Source: an uncultured Caulobacterales bacterium
GTDB lineage: Bacteria; Pseudomonadota; Alphaproteobacteria; Caulobacterales; Caulobacteraceae
Assembly: GCA_903840435.1 (NCBI GenBank)
Contig: CAIMFV010000046.1
Coordinates: forward strand, 46,557 to 110,556
Reading direction: 5' to 3'
DNA length: 64,000 nt
Of the stretch, positions 8,921 to 17,116 are shown piece after piece (the stretch's first letter is position 1; each line of letters begins with the position of its first letter). Below the pieces are notes generated by a model that saw only the letters and a program-made list of their open reading frames with translations, ran no database searches and had not been told where the DNA came from. The translations under genes were made by a program, and so were the position numbers.

Positions 8921-9970
8921 TCACAGTCGCCGAATACCGCTTTGGTCCTTCAATTCTTCGACATAGACTTCCAGGCGTGACTCCAAGCGGCTGGCCAATA
9001 GACGCTCAAGCTTGCGGACCCGCGCGGGCTTTTCGTCCGTCGACAGCTTTTCGGACAGGGCAATGACCACCCGCATTGGCTGGCCAAGCAAATTAGGATC
9101 AAGGCTGACCAAACTGGCCGCACCGTCTTCGGCCAGCACCTCGCCTACCTGATCGCGCCGCGCCGCGTCCGAAAGGCCAAGCCATTTGGCGCTCGGCGCA
9201 TCGGCGAAAAAATTCTCCTCCGGCCATGGGTGACCGAGTGCAAGCCAAGCCGGTCGCATGGCTTGGCAGAGCGCCAACGGGGCTGCGAACATGTCTCCGG
9301 CATTTTGCGGTAAGACAATACCAGGCACGGCTGGCTGGGGGGCCTGCGCCTGCAGACGCGCCAATAAGCGGTGGCAACCGTGGTGGGCCGCCTCTTCCAA
9401 GGGAAGGCCGATCAGCACTTCACAGAAATAGTCCAAAGTGGCGGCAGCGACCGGGTCCTCAGCGTCGGAGTGACTGGCGCTGACAATCCGCCGATCCGGC
9501 GCGATCTCCAGCAACAGGGCGGCGTGCGGAACCGCGAGGGCCAGCTTAACCGTGTCGTCATCACCTGAAAGGCTAGCCTTAGCAAAGCGAAGCTGCCCAA
9601 GGCGCTCCCCAAGCCGGACCCGAAAGGCTTCAGGAACAGCTAGCAGCGGGTCTCGGCCGGATGCCAGGGTTAAGCGGATCAGCCAGCCGTCGGCTTCAAC
9701 GGCGCAGGTCATTGCGCCAAACTCGGCGCCAACCGCTTCCACGTCGGCAAGGTCGCGGCCGGCCAGGGTCGATTTGGCCAGCCGCAGCACCACTTCAGTT
9801 TCCCCCGCCAATTCGGCGGCTTCGAACAAGGACAGGAGGCTGCGAACGGGGTCCTCGTCCGGCACCCACATTTCTAGGAATGGCGCAGTCGAGCGATGGC
9901 CACGCAGGCGCGTCAACAGGCTCTCTTCAAACTCGGCGACCAACGCCTCGTAAGATAGGATTTCGCTCAT
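8921..9970 (-). CDS. Unrecognised protein within the sugar operon
   Basis: 349 residues, soluble, rich in Leu, Ala and Asp/Glu, with no signal peptide, membrane helix or Cys-based metal site that I recognise. The middle (DYFCEVLIGLPLEEAAHHGCHRL, shown here for orientation and near residues 175-200) has a faint look of the NifU/IscU scaffold turn, but the conserved cluster cysteines are absent, so I do not assign that. It starts by a 1-base TGATG overlap with the upstream aminotransferase and sits 37 nt before the SDR, so it is firmly inside the operon. A structural, chaperone-like or catalytic role in the pathway cannot be distinguished. Confidence 0.7.
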   Translation of the reverse strand: MSEILSYEALVAEFEESLLTRLRGHRSTAPFLEMWVPDEDPVRSLLSLFEAAELAGETEVVLRLAKSTLAGRDLADVEAVGAEFGAMTCAVEADGWLIRLTLASGRDPLLAVPEAFRVRLGERLGQLRFAKASLSGDDDTVKLALAVPHAALLLEIAPDRRIVSASHSDAEDPVAAATLDYFCEVLIGLPLEEAAHHGCHRLLARLQAQAPQPAVPGIVLPQNAGDMFAAPLALCQAMRPAWLALGHPWPEENFFADAPSAKWLGLSDAARRDQVGEVLAEDGAASLVSLDPNLLGQPMRVVIALSEKLSTDEKPARVRKLERLLASRLESRLEVYVEELKDQSGIRRL

Positions 9971-11094
9971 CAGGCCGCCTGCTCAAAAAATTGGTTGGTC
10001 ACTTGGGCGACGCGCCGCACATCGTCCTCGGCCATGAACTGGTTCACCGGCAGGGTCAAAATGCGCGATGCCTGTTGCTCCGTGACCGGAAAGTCTCCGC
10101 GCCCATAGCCCAAACTGGCGGCAGCCGGTTGGAGATGGATAGGTACCGGATAGTGGATCGCCGTACCAATGCCGTGCGCCGCCAGATGCGCCTTCAAGGC
10201 CTCGCGCCGCTCGGTTTGAATGACGAAGGTGTGGTAGGTATCGACGGTATTGGCTCGTACCGGCGGCATATAGATGTGGCGGGGGTCCAGAAGCTCCCGA
10301 TAGAGCGCCGCGTTGCGTTGCCGCTTGGCAATCAGGTCAGGCAGACGCGTCAGCCGATATCGCAGCACAGCTGCCTGAAGCGTATCCATACGCGAGACAA
10401 AGCCAAACTCGACCACCGTCTCCCGATTGATCATGCCGTGATTGCGCAACCGCCGCAGACGCTCGGCAAGCGCCACGTCGTCGGTGGAGACAAAACCGCC
10501 ATCGCCAAGCGCGTTCAAATTTTTCAACGGATGGGTGGAAAAGCACCCCGCCTTGCCAAAGGCTCCGCTGGCGCGCCCGTGGAAGCTCGACCCAATCGAC
10601 TGGGCGGCATCCTCAAGGATAAAAAGGCCGTGCGCTTCGGCAATGTCGCTTAGCGCATCCATCTCACACATGCGTCCGGTCAGATGAACTGGCATCAGGG
10701 CGCGTGTGTTTGGCGTTATGGCGCGCCTGACGGCTTCCGGATCGATGTTTTGATCCGGCCCGACATCGGCAAAGACCGGCTTTGCACCCACGTGAACAAT
10801 GGCGGCAGTTGAGGCGATAAAGGAATTGGGTGGCGTAATGACCTCGTCGCCTGGACCTATCCCTAGGGCTTTCAAGGTCAAAACCAAGGCGTCGGTGCCG
10901 GATTTCAGCGCGACGACCTGGGCCACCCCGATCTGGGCCGCCAATTCCTGTTCTAAAAGGCCGATCTCCTCGCCGCCCACATGGTCACCGCGTGAGACAA
11001 CCTTGATTAAGAGCGCACTGAGATCAGCCGCTTCTTCCGCGACTTGCGCGGCGAGATTGACATAGGGGATCGGGGGTGCGCTCTCAGCCTGCAT
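9970..11094 (-). CDS. DegT/DnrJ/EryC1/StrS family sugar aminotransferase 1
   Basis: 374 residues. A fold-type I PLP enzyme of the sugar aminotransferase family: LKSGTDALVLTLKAL binds phosphate, EDAAQSIGS carries the PLP-contacting Asp, and HPLKNLN contains the Schiff-base lysine followed by GDGG. Members transaminate NDP-3-keto or 4-keto sugars using glutamate. ATG at 11094 is preferred over GTG at 11109, although neither has a strong ribosome site; the former overlaps the previous gene by 11 nt. It follows a second DegT enzyme directly, so the locus can install two amino groups or act on two sugars. Confidence 0.85.
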   Translation of the reverse strand: MQAESAPPIPYVNLAAQVAEEAADLSALLIKVVSRGDHVGGEEIGLLEQELAAQIGVAQVVALKSGTDALVLTLKALGIGPGDEVITPPNSFIASTAAIVHVGAKPVFADVGPDQNIDPEAVRRAITPNTRALMPVHLTGRMCEMDALSDIAEAHGLFILEDAAQSIGSSFHGRASGAFGKAGCFSTHPLKNLNALGDGGFVSTDDVALAERLRRLRNHGMINRETVVEFGFVSRMDTLQAAVLRYRLTRLPDLIAKRQRNAALYRELLDPRHIYMPPVRANTVDTYHTFVIQTERREALKAHLAAHGIGTAIHYPVPIHLQPAAASLGYGRGDFPVTEQQASRILTLPVNQFMAEDDVRRVAQVTNQFFEQAA

Positions 11095-12184
11095 AATAGC
11101 GCCGAACACAGTCTAGCACGTAGTCGATCTCGTCATTGCTCAAGTGCTGATCGCAGGGGAAGGAGATGATTTCCGTCGCATGGCGGTCAGCCACTGGGAA
11201 ATCGCCCTTCTGATAGCCAAACGCTTTCAGGCCCTGCTGCAAATAGACCGGGATCGGATAGTGGATCTTGCACTCAACGCCCGCCTCTTGCAGCGCGGCG
11301 TAGAGGCCATCGCGGTCTTCGGCGAACACAGTATAGAGATGGTAGACGCGTTTTCGGGTCGCCGGGCGCGGCGGCAGTCGAATTTGGCTGATTTTCGCGA
11401 GGCCCGCATCATAGCGCGCGGCGTTAGCGATCCGGCGGGCGGTGATGTCTTGCGTAGTTCCAATCAACCAATTGCCGACCACCGCCTGCAAGGTGTCGAG
11501 CCTGGAATTACAGCCTAAGATTTCGATCTCATCGCGATTGCGCAGGCCGTGATTCCGGATCAGACGCAGACGCTGCGCCATGGCGTCGTCATTTGTCGTA
11601 ATCACCCCGCCGTCGCCCCAGACATTCAAGTTTTTCAACGGGTGCAGAGAAAAAGCCCCCGTGATACCGAAAGTACCGGCCCGCTTGCCGTCAATATCGG
11701 CCAGAATCGCTTGGCAGGCGTCTTCCACCACCGGAAGCTTATGGCGTGCCGCGATCTCCATCAGCGGCGCCATTTCCACCATATATCCGGTAAAATGCAC
11801 CGGAACGATGGCGCGCGTCCGCTCGGTGATCTTGGCCTCCACCTGCGAGACATCCATGCAATAGGTGTCGTCGCAGTCGACAAACACCGGTCTCGCCCCA
11901 AGTTCGGCAATGGCGCCGACGGTGGCGATAAAGGTGTTGGCAGTCGTAATCACCTCGTCGCCATGCCCGACCCCCAACGCTTTCAAAGAGAGCTTGATCG
12001 CGTCCGTACCCGATCCAACACCGATGGCGTGACGGGTCCCTATGAGGTCAGCAAAGCGCGTTTCAAACGTTGTCAGCGGTGCGCCGAGGGTGAAATCGCC
12101 TGTGGCGACAAACCGCCGGATCTCTTCCAACAGATCGTCGATCTGGCCGAACTGTTGAGGCAGATAGGAATAGCGAACATGCAT
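11084..12184 (-). CDS. DegT/DnrJ/EryC1/StrS family sugar aminotransferase 2
   Basis: 366 residues. It shows the same family motifs as its downstream neighbour: GSGTDAIKLSLKALG for the PLP phosphate, EDACQAI for the cofactor Asp, and the catalytic Lys in HPLKNLNVWGDGG. It keeps the active-site lysine, unlike the rfbH product further along, so it is a real transaminase and not a dehydrase. ATG at 12184 places the conserved segment at the N-terminus and gives 19 nt between it and the E1 beta gene; a longer frame to 12250 would overlap that gene. Tandem placement with aminotransferase 1 suggests duplication followed by specialisation. Confidence 0.85.
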   Translation of the reverse strand: MHVRYSYLPQQFGQIDDLLEEIRRFVATGDFTLGAPLTTFETRFADLIGTRHAIGVGSGTDAIKLSLKALGVGHGDEVITTANTFIATVGAIAELGARPVFVDCDDTYCMDVSQVEAKITERTRAIVPVHFTGYMVEMAPLMEIAARHKLPVVEDACQAILADIDGKRAGTFGITGAFSLHPLKNLNVWGDGGVITTNDDAMAQRLRLIRNHGLRNRDEIEILGCNSRLDTLQAVVGNWLIGTTQDITARRIANAARYDAGLAKISQIRLPPRPATRKRVYHLYTVFAEDRDGLYAALQEAGVECKIHYPIPVYLQQGLKAFGYQKGDFPVADRHATEIISFPCDQHLSNDEIDYVLDCVRRYYAG

Positions 12185-12203
12185 GGGCGGTGTCTCAATC
12201 AGA

Positions 12204-13298
12204 TCAGAACGGGCCGCGAAAGGCCGGGTTTGGCACATCGACAGGAACACGCAAGCGCAAAGCCTCTAACGCCTTGATGGGCTCGGCCAACCGATGGGCG
12301 GCGTCGGGAATCATCTTGGCCACAGTTTCTGCCAAGATTTGTCCGTTTGGATAGAAGCTCCTTGCCAAACCTCGCGAGGACGGCGTCGGCTGGTCGGGCA
12401 GGCCAAGCCTAACGGGCGCGCATTTGAGCTGGTCAAAGCAGGCCTCGGTCACCTGAGCAGCGATCTCTGCGCCCACCCCAAACAATTTCCAGCCCGTGTC
12501 GATGATCACCAACCGACCGGTACGCCGTACGGAGGCGATGATCGAGGTCAGGTCGAGGGGGCGCACCACCCGCAAATCGAACAAATCACAGCCAACGCCC
12601 GCCGCTGCCATATGGTCCGCCGCCTCTATGGCTTCGAGGAGCGCAAACGAACTGGCGACAACTGTCACCTCGTCGCCTGAGCGCACACGGGCAGGACCGG
12701 TCAGCGGCGTTTCATAAAGCGCTTCTGGCACGTCGCCCTCGGCATAATGCATCCAGCGATGCTCAAGCACGATGACCGGATTGTCGTCCCGCACCGCCGC
12801 GACCATCATCCCCTTGGCCTCATAAGGCGTCGACGGCATCACCACCTTCAAGCCAGGTGCATGGGCAAAGACGGAATCAAACACTTGGCTATGTTCCGGC
12901 CCCTGCCCCCATCCCCGGCCAATAATCATCCGGACCGTCAAGGGGACCTTATGCACCCCATTGGTGACGAAGTGGGTTTTGGCGGCATTGTTCAGCAATT
13001 GCTCAACGGCCAGAAGGGCGAAATCCACCCGCTGATGCACCATGATCGGCCTTTGACCCATCAGGGCCGAGCCAATTGCAATCCCGGTCAAGCCATTTTC
13101 AGCCACCGGCATTTCGATCACGCGCTCAGGTCCGAAACGCTCGACGAGGCCAAGCGTGGTGCCGAAAATTCCCTTCGGGTCGGCGACGCCTTCTCCCATC
13201 ATATAGACACGGGCGTCAGCCTGCATGCATTGGGCTGTCGCCTCCAAAATGGCGGCAGCGGCGGTCAGTCGGCGGGGTGCAGAGGCGGGCTCACGCAT
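12204..13298 (-). CDS. TPP-dependent dehydrogenase E1 beta-like subunit
   Basis: 364 residues with the transketolase pyrimidine-binding domain first and the C-terminal transketolase domain after about residue 200. Typical beta-subunit features are GEGVADPKG near the N-terminus, the conserved Glu-containing MPVAENGLTGIAIGSALMG, and later PLDLTSI and IIDTGWK. It overlaps the alpha-subunit gene by 8 nt and the two would form the usual alpha2beta2 enzyme. No E2 acyltransferase or E3 gene is present, so it is not a normal 2-oxoacid dehydrogenase complex. Paired E1-like proteins in sugar loci (AviB1/AviB2 of avilamycin) attach a two-carbon unit to a keto sugar; that role is inferred here. Confidence 0.85.
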   Translation of the reverse strand: MREPASAPRRLTAAAAILEATAQCMQADARVYMMGEGVADPKGIFGTTLGLVERFGPERVIEMPVAENGLTGIAIGSALMGQRPIMVHQRVDFALLAVEQLLNNAAKTHFVTNGVHKVPLTVRMIIGRGWGQGPEHSQVFDSVFAHAPGLKVVMPSTPYEAKGMMVAAVRDDNPVIVLEHRWMHYAEGDVPEALYETPLTGPARVRSGDEVTVVASSFALLEAIEAADHMAAAGVGCDLFDLRVVRPLDLTSIIASVRRTGRLVIIDTGWKLFGVGAEIAAQVTEACFDQLKCAPVRLGLPDQPTPSSRGLARSFYPNGQILAETVAKMIPDAAHRLAEPIKALEALRLRVPVDVPNPAFRGPF

Positions 13299-14325
13299 AG
13301 AGCGCCACCTCGCCCGGCTCAGGCAGCGGGCTTGCTAGCGCGAAGCGAAATGCCTCGTTAATTTCGGCGTCGATGGAGGCCAGGAGTTCCGACTGGCGCC
13401 CTGCGTCAAGTAATCCCTGTCGCTGCAACTTCGCCGCCATCAGGCCAACCGGATCGCGTTCACGCCAGGTCTCGAATTCAGCTTGCGTGCGGTAACCAAT
13501 GTCGTTGTCGTAATTGGGGCCACAGTGTTCGAGCCAGCGATAGGTGTCGAAGACAAGAAAGCTCGGCCCTTCGCCCGCACGTGCCCGGTCCACGGCCGCG
13601 CGGGTCAGGGAAAACACCGCTTCCGCATCATTTCCGTCCGCCGTCACCGACGCAATGCCATGGCAGCGTCCCAACCGCTCAAGCGGCAGGTCGGGCTGGC
13701 GAACCTTCAGCGGCGTATAGACCGAATAGAGATTGTTTTCGCAGACGAAAATGACCGGCAAACGATGGACGGCGGCGAAGTTCGCTGCTTCATGAAAAAC
13801 GCCCTCCTCCACCGCCGCATCGCCGAGAAAAGCGACAGCCACTTGAGGCTCACCCCGCTGCTTCATGGCGAGCGCGGCCCCAGTCGCCACCGGTATGCCG
13901 CTGCCGACAATGGGCAGGCTCAATAGGACGCCCGCCGGGACGTCGAAAATATGCATGGAGCCGCCGCGCCCACCGCAACAACCGCTCGCCTTGCCGTGAA
14001 ATTCCGCCAACATGGCCTTCAGATCGCCACCCTTGGACAGATAGTGCGCATGGGCGCGATGGGTTGAGACGATCTGGTCTTGGCGCTCGAGCGCCAAGCA
14101 CACCCCCGCCGACACAGCCTCTTGCCCCACCGATAAATGCACGGGACAGCGCATTTCCTGGTCGCCATAGCGTCGCGCAATTTCTTCCTCGATGCGTCGG
14201 TTGCGCAGCATGTCGACATAAAGGGCCAGCGGCAAATCATTGCGCAGCAGGGCGTCGTGGCCCGTACCTTCCGTCGCAGCGCGCGCCGCCTCGGCGGTCG
14301 GCGGTGTGCGATCATCGTCAGCCAT
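13291..14325 (-). CDS. TPP-dependent dehydrogenase E1 alpha-like subunit
   Basis: 344 residues from ATG at 14325; GTG at 14334 is an alternative only 2-3 nt after the GGGAAGG ribosome site. The TPP motif is present as GDAAVEEG followed about 20 residues on by CENN. The N-terminal part (RNRRIEEEIARRYGDQ, HLSVGQEAV) and HAHYLSKGG match E1 alpha of pyruvate and acetoin dehydrogenases. Length is near the family norm. It is cotranscribed with the beta subunit and sits between an activated-sugar kinase/nucleotidyltransferase and two sugar aminotransferases, with no lipoyl protein. The likely reaction is decarboxylation of pyruvate or another 2-oxoacid with transfer of the acyl unit to a sugar ketone. 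Confidence 0.85.
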   Translation of the reverse strand: MADDDRTPPTAEAARAATEGTGHDALLRNDLPLALYVDMLRNRRIEEEIARRYGDQEMRCPVHLSVGQEAVSAGVCLALERQDQIVSTHRAHAHYLSKGGDLKAMLAEFHGKASGCCGGRGGSMHIFDVPAGVLLSLPIVGSGIPVATGAALAMKQRGEPQVAVAFLGDAAVEEGVFHEAANFAAVHRLPVIFVCENNLYSVYTPLKVRQPDLPLERLGRCHGIASVTADGNDAEAVFSLTRAAVDRARAGEGPSFLVFDTYRWLEHCGPNYDNDIGYRTQAEFETWRERDPVGLMAAKLQRQGLLDAGRQSELLASIDAEINEAFRFALASPLPEPGEVALYA

Positions 14326-14343
14326 ATCGCTCACCCCTTCCCG

Positions 14344-15891
14344 CTATTTCAACAAGCTGGCGACAAAGCGCAATAAGGGCGCGCGCTCAACTGCCGTCCT
14401 ATGCCCCAAAATACCAACCTTGATTGCCCCTGCGGCATTGCCGAGCAGCGCCACCTGATCCATCCGCCCGCCGGCGGCCACAAGGGGAGATGTTACCGCC
14501 AAGAAGGCGTCGCCAGCGCCTATTGTGTCGACCACGGAACTGGTCAGGGCTGGGATCTGGGTCAGGCCTTCTCGTGGGTTATAGGCGACGCAGCCGAGCT
14601 TCCCGTGCGTGACGATGATGTTATCGCAGTCAACCAGTCGCGGAAGCTGCTCCGAGACCACACCGGTAATATCCCCATGCTTATCGCCGGTGGCGAGGCG
14701 GGCTTCGGGTGCGTCGATGCAGATATAATCAGCGCGGGGATAGCGACTGATCAGGTTAAAACCATGATTGGCGCTGTTGGATTGGGCGTTGACCGCCAGG
14801 AATTTCGCCCGTTTGGTCAGCAGCGCGATGACGGGCGCTGTGATCAGCCCATGGCCAAAATCAGTGACCAGAACGAGGTCGGCCGCATCGATGCGCTCGG
14901 TGATGGCTGCTAGAAATTCCGCCTCGTCCTCACCCGATATTGGCTTGTCGTTGAAGTGATACACTTCGAACAGTTTTCGCGTGAAGGCCTGCTCGACATA
15001 GCGAACTTTTCGGGTTGTCGGGCTGCCCGTGCGCGTCAGAGCGGTGAGGTGAACATTGGGCTTTGCGGCAGCGAAAACCACGTCACGATAGGCGTCGTCG
15101 CCTGTCATGGTCACCACATCGACATGACCTGCGAAACTCGCCACATGATTGGCGGCGGCAACCACACCGCCTGCAAAAACCTCACGCCCTTCATTGCGCG
15201 TGGCGATAATCGATTCCTTCGGCGGCTTTCCGAGCGGGACCACATAGTCATACTGATCGATGATCGAATCCCCGATCACCAAGACCTTCATATCGCGAAC
15301 CCGATCCACCAACTTGGTCAGGTCGGCCATCAGATCGGGCTTTTTCATCCCATCCAAAAAGGCGGTTAGCTTGGGGTCCCTGGGCCGCACATAGCGATTG
15401 ATCAGGTTGGAGGACGAATAGACAACATCATCAGTGAAGGCGAGCCGACCGCCATGCCGCTCGACCGCCAAACGCTCTCGCGTAATATTGCCCGTGACGT
15501 CTTCCGCCTCGTTGGCATACTCTGAGCCCTTGACATAGACGTCTGGCTTCAGAGCGTCGATGACACTCAAAGACGTGACCTCGTCTGAGATCGCTACCCA
15601 GTCGACGCAGCCGAGCGCCGCCAGCATTTCCGCCCGTGCCGCTTCTGGAAACACCGGGCGTCCGGGGCCCTTATTGACGTGCTGATCGGCGGTTAGGGTC
15701 ACCACCAACCGCGTGCCGAGCGCTGCAGCCGCCTTCAGATGCCTGACGTGGCCGAAATGCAGCAGGTCGAAGGTTCCGTGGGCCAGAACCACCACCTCGC
15801 CGCCTGCGCCCCGCACCGCCTTCAGGACGTCAGCCAGTTCGCTCAAGCTCAGAATCTTTTCGCCCTTCGGAGAAGGTACGCAATCGTGCAC
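14344..15891 (-). CDS. Bifunctional nucleotidyltransferase-PfkB sugar kinase, domains in reverse HldE order
   Basis: 515 residues. Residues about 30-165 form a GCT-type nucleotidyltransferase (HGTFDLLHFGHVRHL, then TADQHVNKGPGRPVF), and residues about 195-515 form a PfkB/ribokinase-type kinase (VIGDSIIDQY; DTIGAGDAFL with the catalytic GAGD). E. coli HldE has the same two activities in the opposite order: kinase first, ADP-heptose nucleotidyltransferase second. A heptose-phosphate or related higher-sugar kinase plus nucleotide activation is the natural reading, but the nucleotide (ADP or CDP) and sugar are unknown. It is the first gene of the minus-strand operon. GTG at 15891 is the only good start I see, with GAGG close upstream. 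Confidence 0.85.
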   Translation of the reverse strand: MHDCVPSPKGEKILSLSELADVLKAVRGAGGEVVVLAHGTFDLLHFGHVRHLKAAAALGTRLVVTLTADQHVNKGPGRPVFPEAARAEMLAALGCVDWVAISDEVTSLSVIDALKPDVYVKGSEYANEAEDVTGNITRERLAVERHGGRLAFTDDVVYSSSNLINRYVRPRDPKLTAFLDGMKKPDLMADLTKLVDRVRDMKVLVIGDSIIDQYDYVVPLGKPPKESIIATRNEGREVFAGGVVAAANHVASFAGHVDVVTMTGDDAYRDVVFAAAKPNVHLTALTRTGSPTTRKVRYVEQAFTRKLFEVYHFNDKPISGEDEAEFLAAITERIDAADLVLVTDFGHGLITAPVIALLTKRAKFLAVNAQSNSANHGFNLISRYPRADYICIDAPEARLATGDKHGDITGVVSEQLPRLVDCDNIIVTHGKLGCVAYNPREGLTQIPALTSSVVDTIGAGDAFLAVTSPLVAAGGRMDQVALLGNAAGAIKVGILGHRTAVERAPLLRFVASLLK

Positions 15892-16205
15892 GGCCTCAGA
15901 AATGTTCAGCCACCCTATCTAAGGGACTCTACAAACCCGCCAGTCGAATCGAAATCGTTACACAACGCTTCAACCGCAGTTTCGTCTAACCCGCAGTTCC
16001 CAGCGGATCAACCGACACTTGGGAATTCCTCTGGGTCGCGTGGCCCGCCTTTTCGTGCATTGAGCGAGCGCAAAACCCAAGTCCGCTTTGCGAGACGGCG
16101 GAGGACAACTGAAATGCCATTGGCTTTTTGGCAGAGTCGCGTAAACGGTGAGCCCTGTGCGGTTGGTCGCTTCTCTAATCGCCAGCCGTCCAAGTCGAAT
16201 GGCCG
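15892..16205. other. Divergent intergenic region between kinase operon and neuB-like gene
   Basis: 314 nt that must hold the promoter of the long minus-strand sugar operon and probably that of the plus-strand NeuB-type gene. I find no tRNA, no clear -35/-10 pair, no riboswitch-like fold and no convincing inverted repeat. Short open frames crossing it have no ribosome site or recognisable protein. Confidence 0.5.
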
Positions 16206-17102
16206 ATGCTTTCGGACCGATCGCTCACTGAACAGATACCGAAAAGGCCGAGATCCGACGTGGCAATTCCTGCTTCTCCCATCGTCTTCATTGCCGAAAT
16301 CGGCATCAATCATAATGGCGACCTTGATCTGGCAAAACAGCTGATCGACGCAGCCGTCACTGCAGGCTGCGACGCAGTTAAATTCCAGAAGCGCACGCTC
16401 GAAATTGTCTATTCGCCAGAGGTGCTGGCGCAGCCGCGAAAGAGCCCGTGGGGAGAGACCCAAAGAGAGCAAAAGGCAGGCCTTGAGTTTGGTCGCGCTG
16501 AGTATGACGCGATCGACGCCTATTGCCGGTCCAAGGGCATTTCCTGGTTCGCCTCGGCCTGGGACCTGGAAAGCCAAGCCTTTCTGGCGAGCTATGATTT
16601 GAAATATAACAAGATCGCTTCGGCCATGCTCACCCACCTGCCGCTGTTGCGGGCTGTGGCTGCTGAGCGCAAGCTGACCTATGTGTCGACGGGCCTGTCA
16701 ACGCTTGAAGATGTTGATGCAGCGGTGGAAATCTTCCGGACAGCGGACTGCCCCTTTGTCTTGATGCACTCGGTGTCGACCTACCCGGCTAACAATTCCG
16801 ATCTCAACCTCCAGGTCATTCCCGCCTTACGCACTCGCTATGGCGTGCCCATCGGCTATAGCGGCCATGAGCGCGGCATCGAACCCTCCTTAGTCGCCGC
16901 AGCCCTGGGCGCGGTGGCCATTGAGCGGCACATCACTTTGGACCGCAGCCTCTATGGCTCGGATCAGGCTGCCTCGATTGAGCCCGACGAATTGAACCGT
17001 TTGGTCAGCGCAGTGAAAGAGGTCGGCAGCTGGCTTGGCGACGGCGTCAAGCGCGTCTTGCCCGCCGAACGCGAGGTGGCGGCGAAGCTGCGCTACTGGT
17101 GA
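16206..17102 (+). CDS. NeuB-family sialic/pseudaminic acid synthase-like protein lacking the SAF domain
   Basis: 298 residues forming only the NeuB TIM barrel. Family signatures are visible: AEIGINHNGDLDLAKQLI, DAVKFQKR, YVSTGLST, the HSVSTYPA segment, IGYSGHE, and ERHITLDRSLYGSDQAAS. NeuB enzymes condense phosphoenolpyruvate with an aldose to make nonulosonic acids. The C-terminal antifreeze-like SAF domain (about 60 residues that lid the active site in NeuB and PseI) is missing; the protein ends soon after the barrel. The start is ATG at 16206 or GTG at 16260. It is alone on this strand between two minus-strand sugar operons, and no CMP-transferase is visible, so the product and its activation are unclear. 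Confidence 0.8.
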   Translation: MLSDRSLTEQIPKRPRSDVAIPASPIVFIAEIGINHNGDLDLAKQLIDAAVTAGCDAVKFQKRTLEIVYSPEVLAQPRKSPWGETQREQKAGLEFGRAEYDAIDAYCRSKGISWFASAWDLESQAFLASYDLKYNKIASAMLTHLPLLRAVAAERKLTYVSTGLSTLEDVDAAVEIFRTADCPFVLMHSVSTYPANNSDLNLQVIPALRTRYGVPIGYSGHERGIEPSLVAAALGAVAIERHITLDRSLYGSDQAASIEPDELNRLVSAVKEVGSWLGDGVKRVLPAEREVAAKLRYW

Positions 17103-17116
17103 AGTGATCGACGCCG

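Noticed and set aside
8921..9970. NifU/IscU-like scaffold reading of the unknown protein
   Set aside because: Only a faint similarity in one turn; the cluster-binding cysteines are absent.
9661..10653. Open frame of 330 codons opposite the unknown protein and aminotransferase genes
   Set aside because: It spans two real genes on the other strand, with Arg/Pro-rich low-quality sequence.
15892..16205. A tRNA-like TCGAATC stretch in the divergent gap
   Set aside because: No cloverleaf arms can be built around it.
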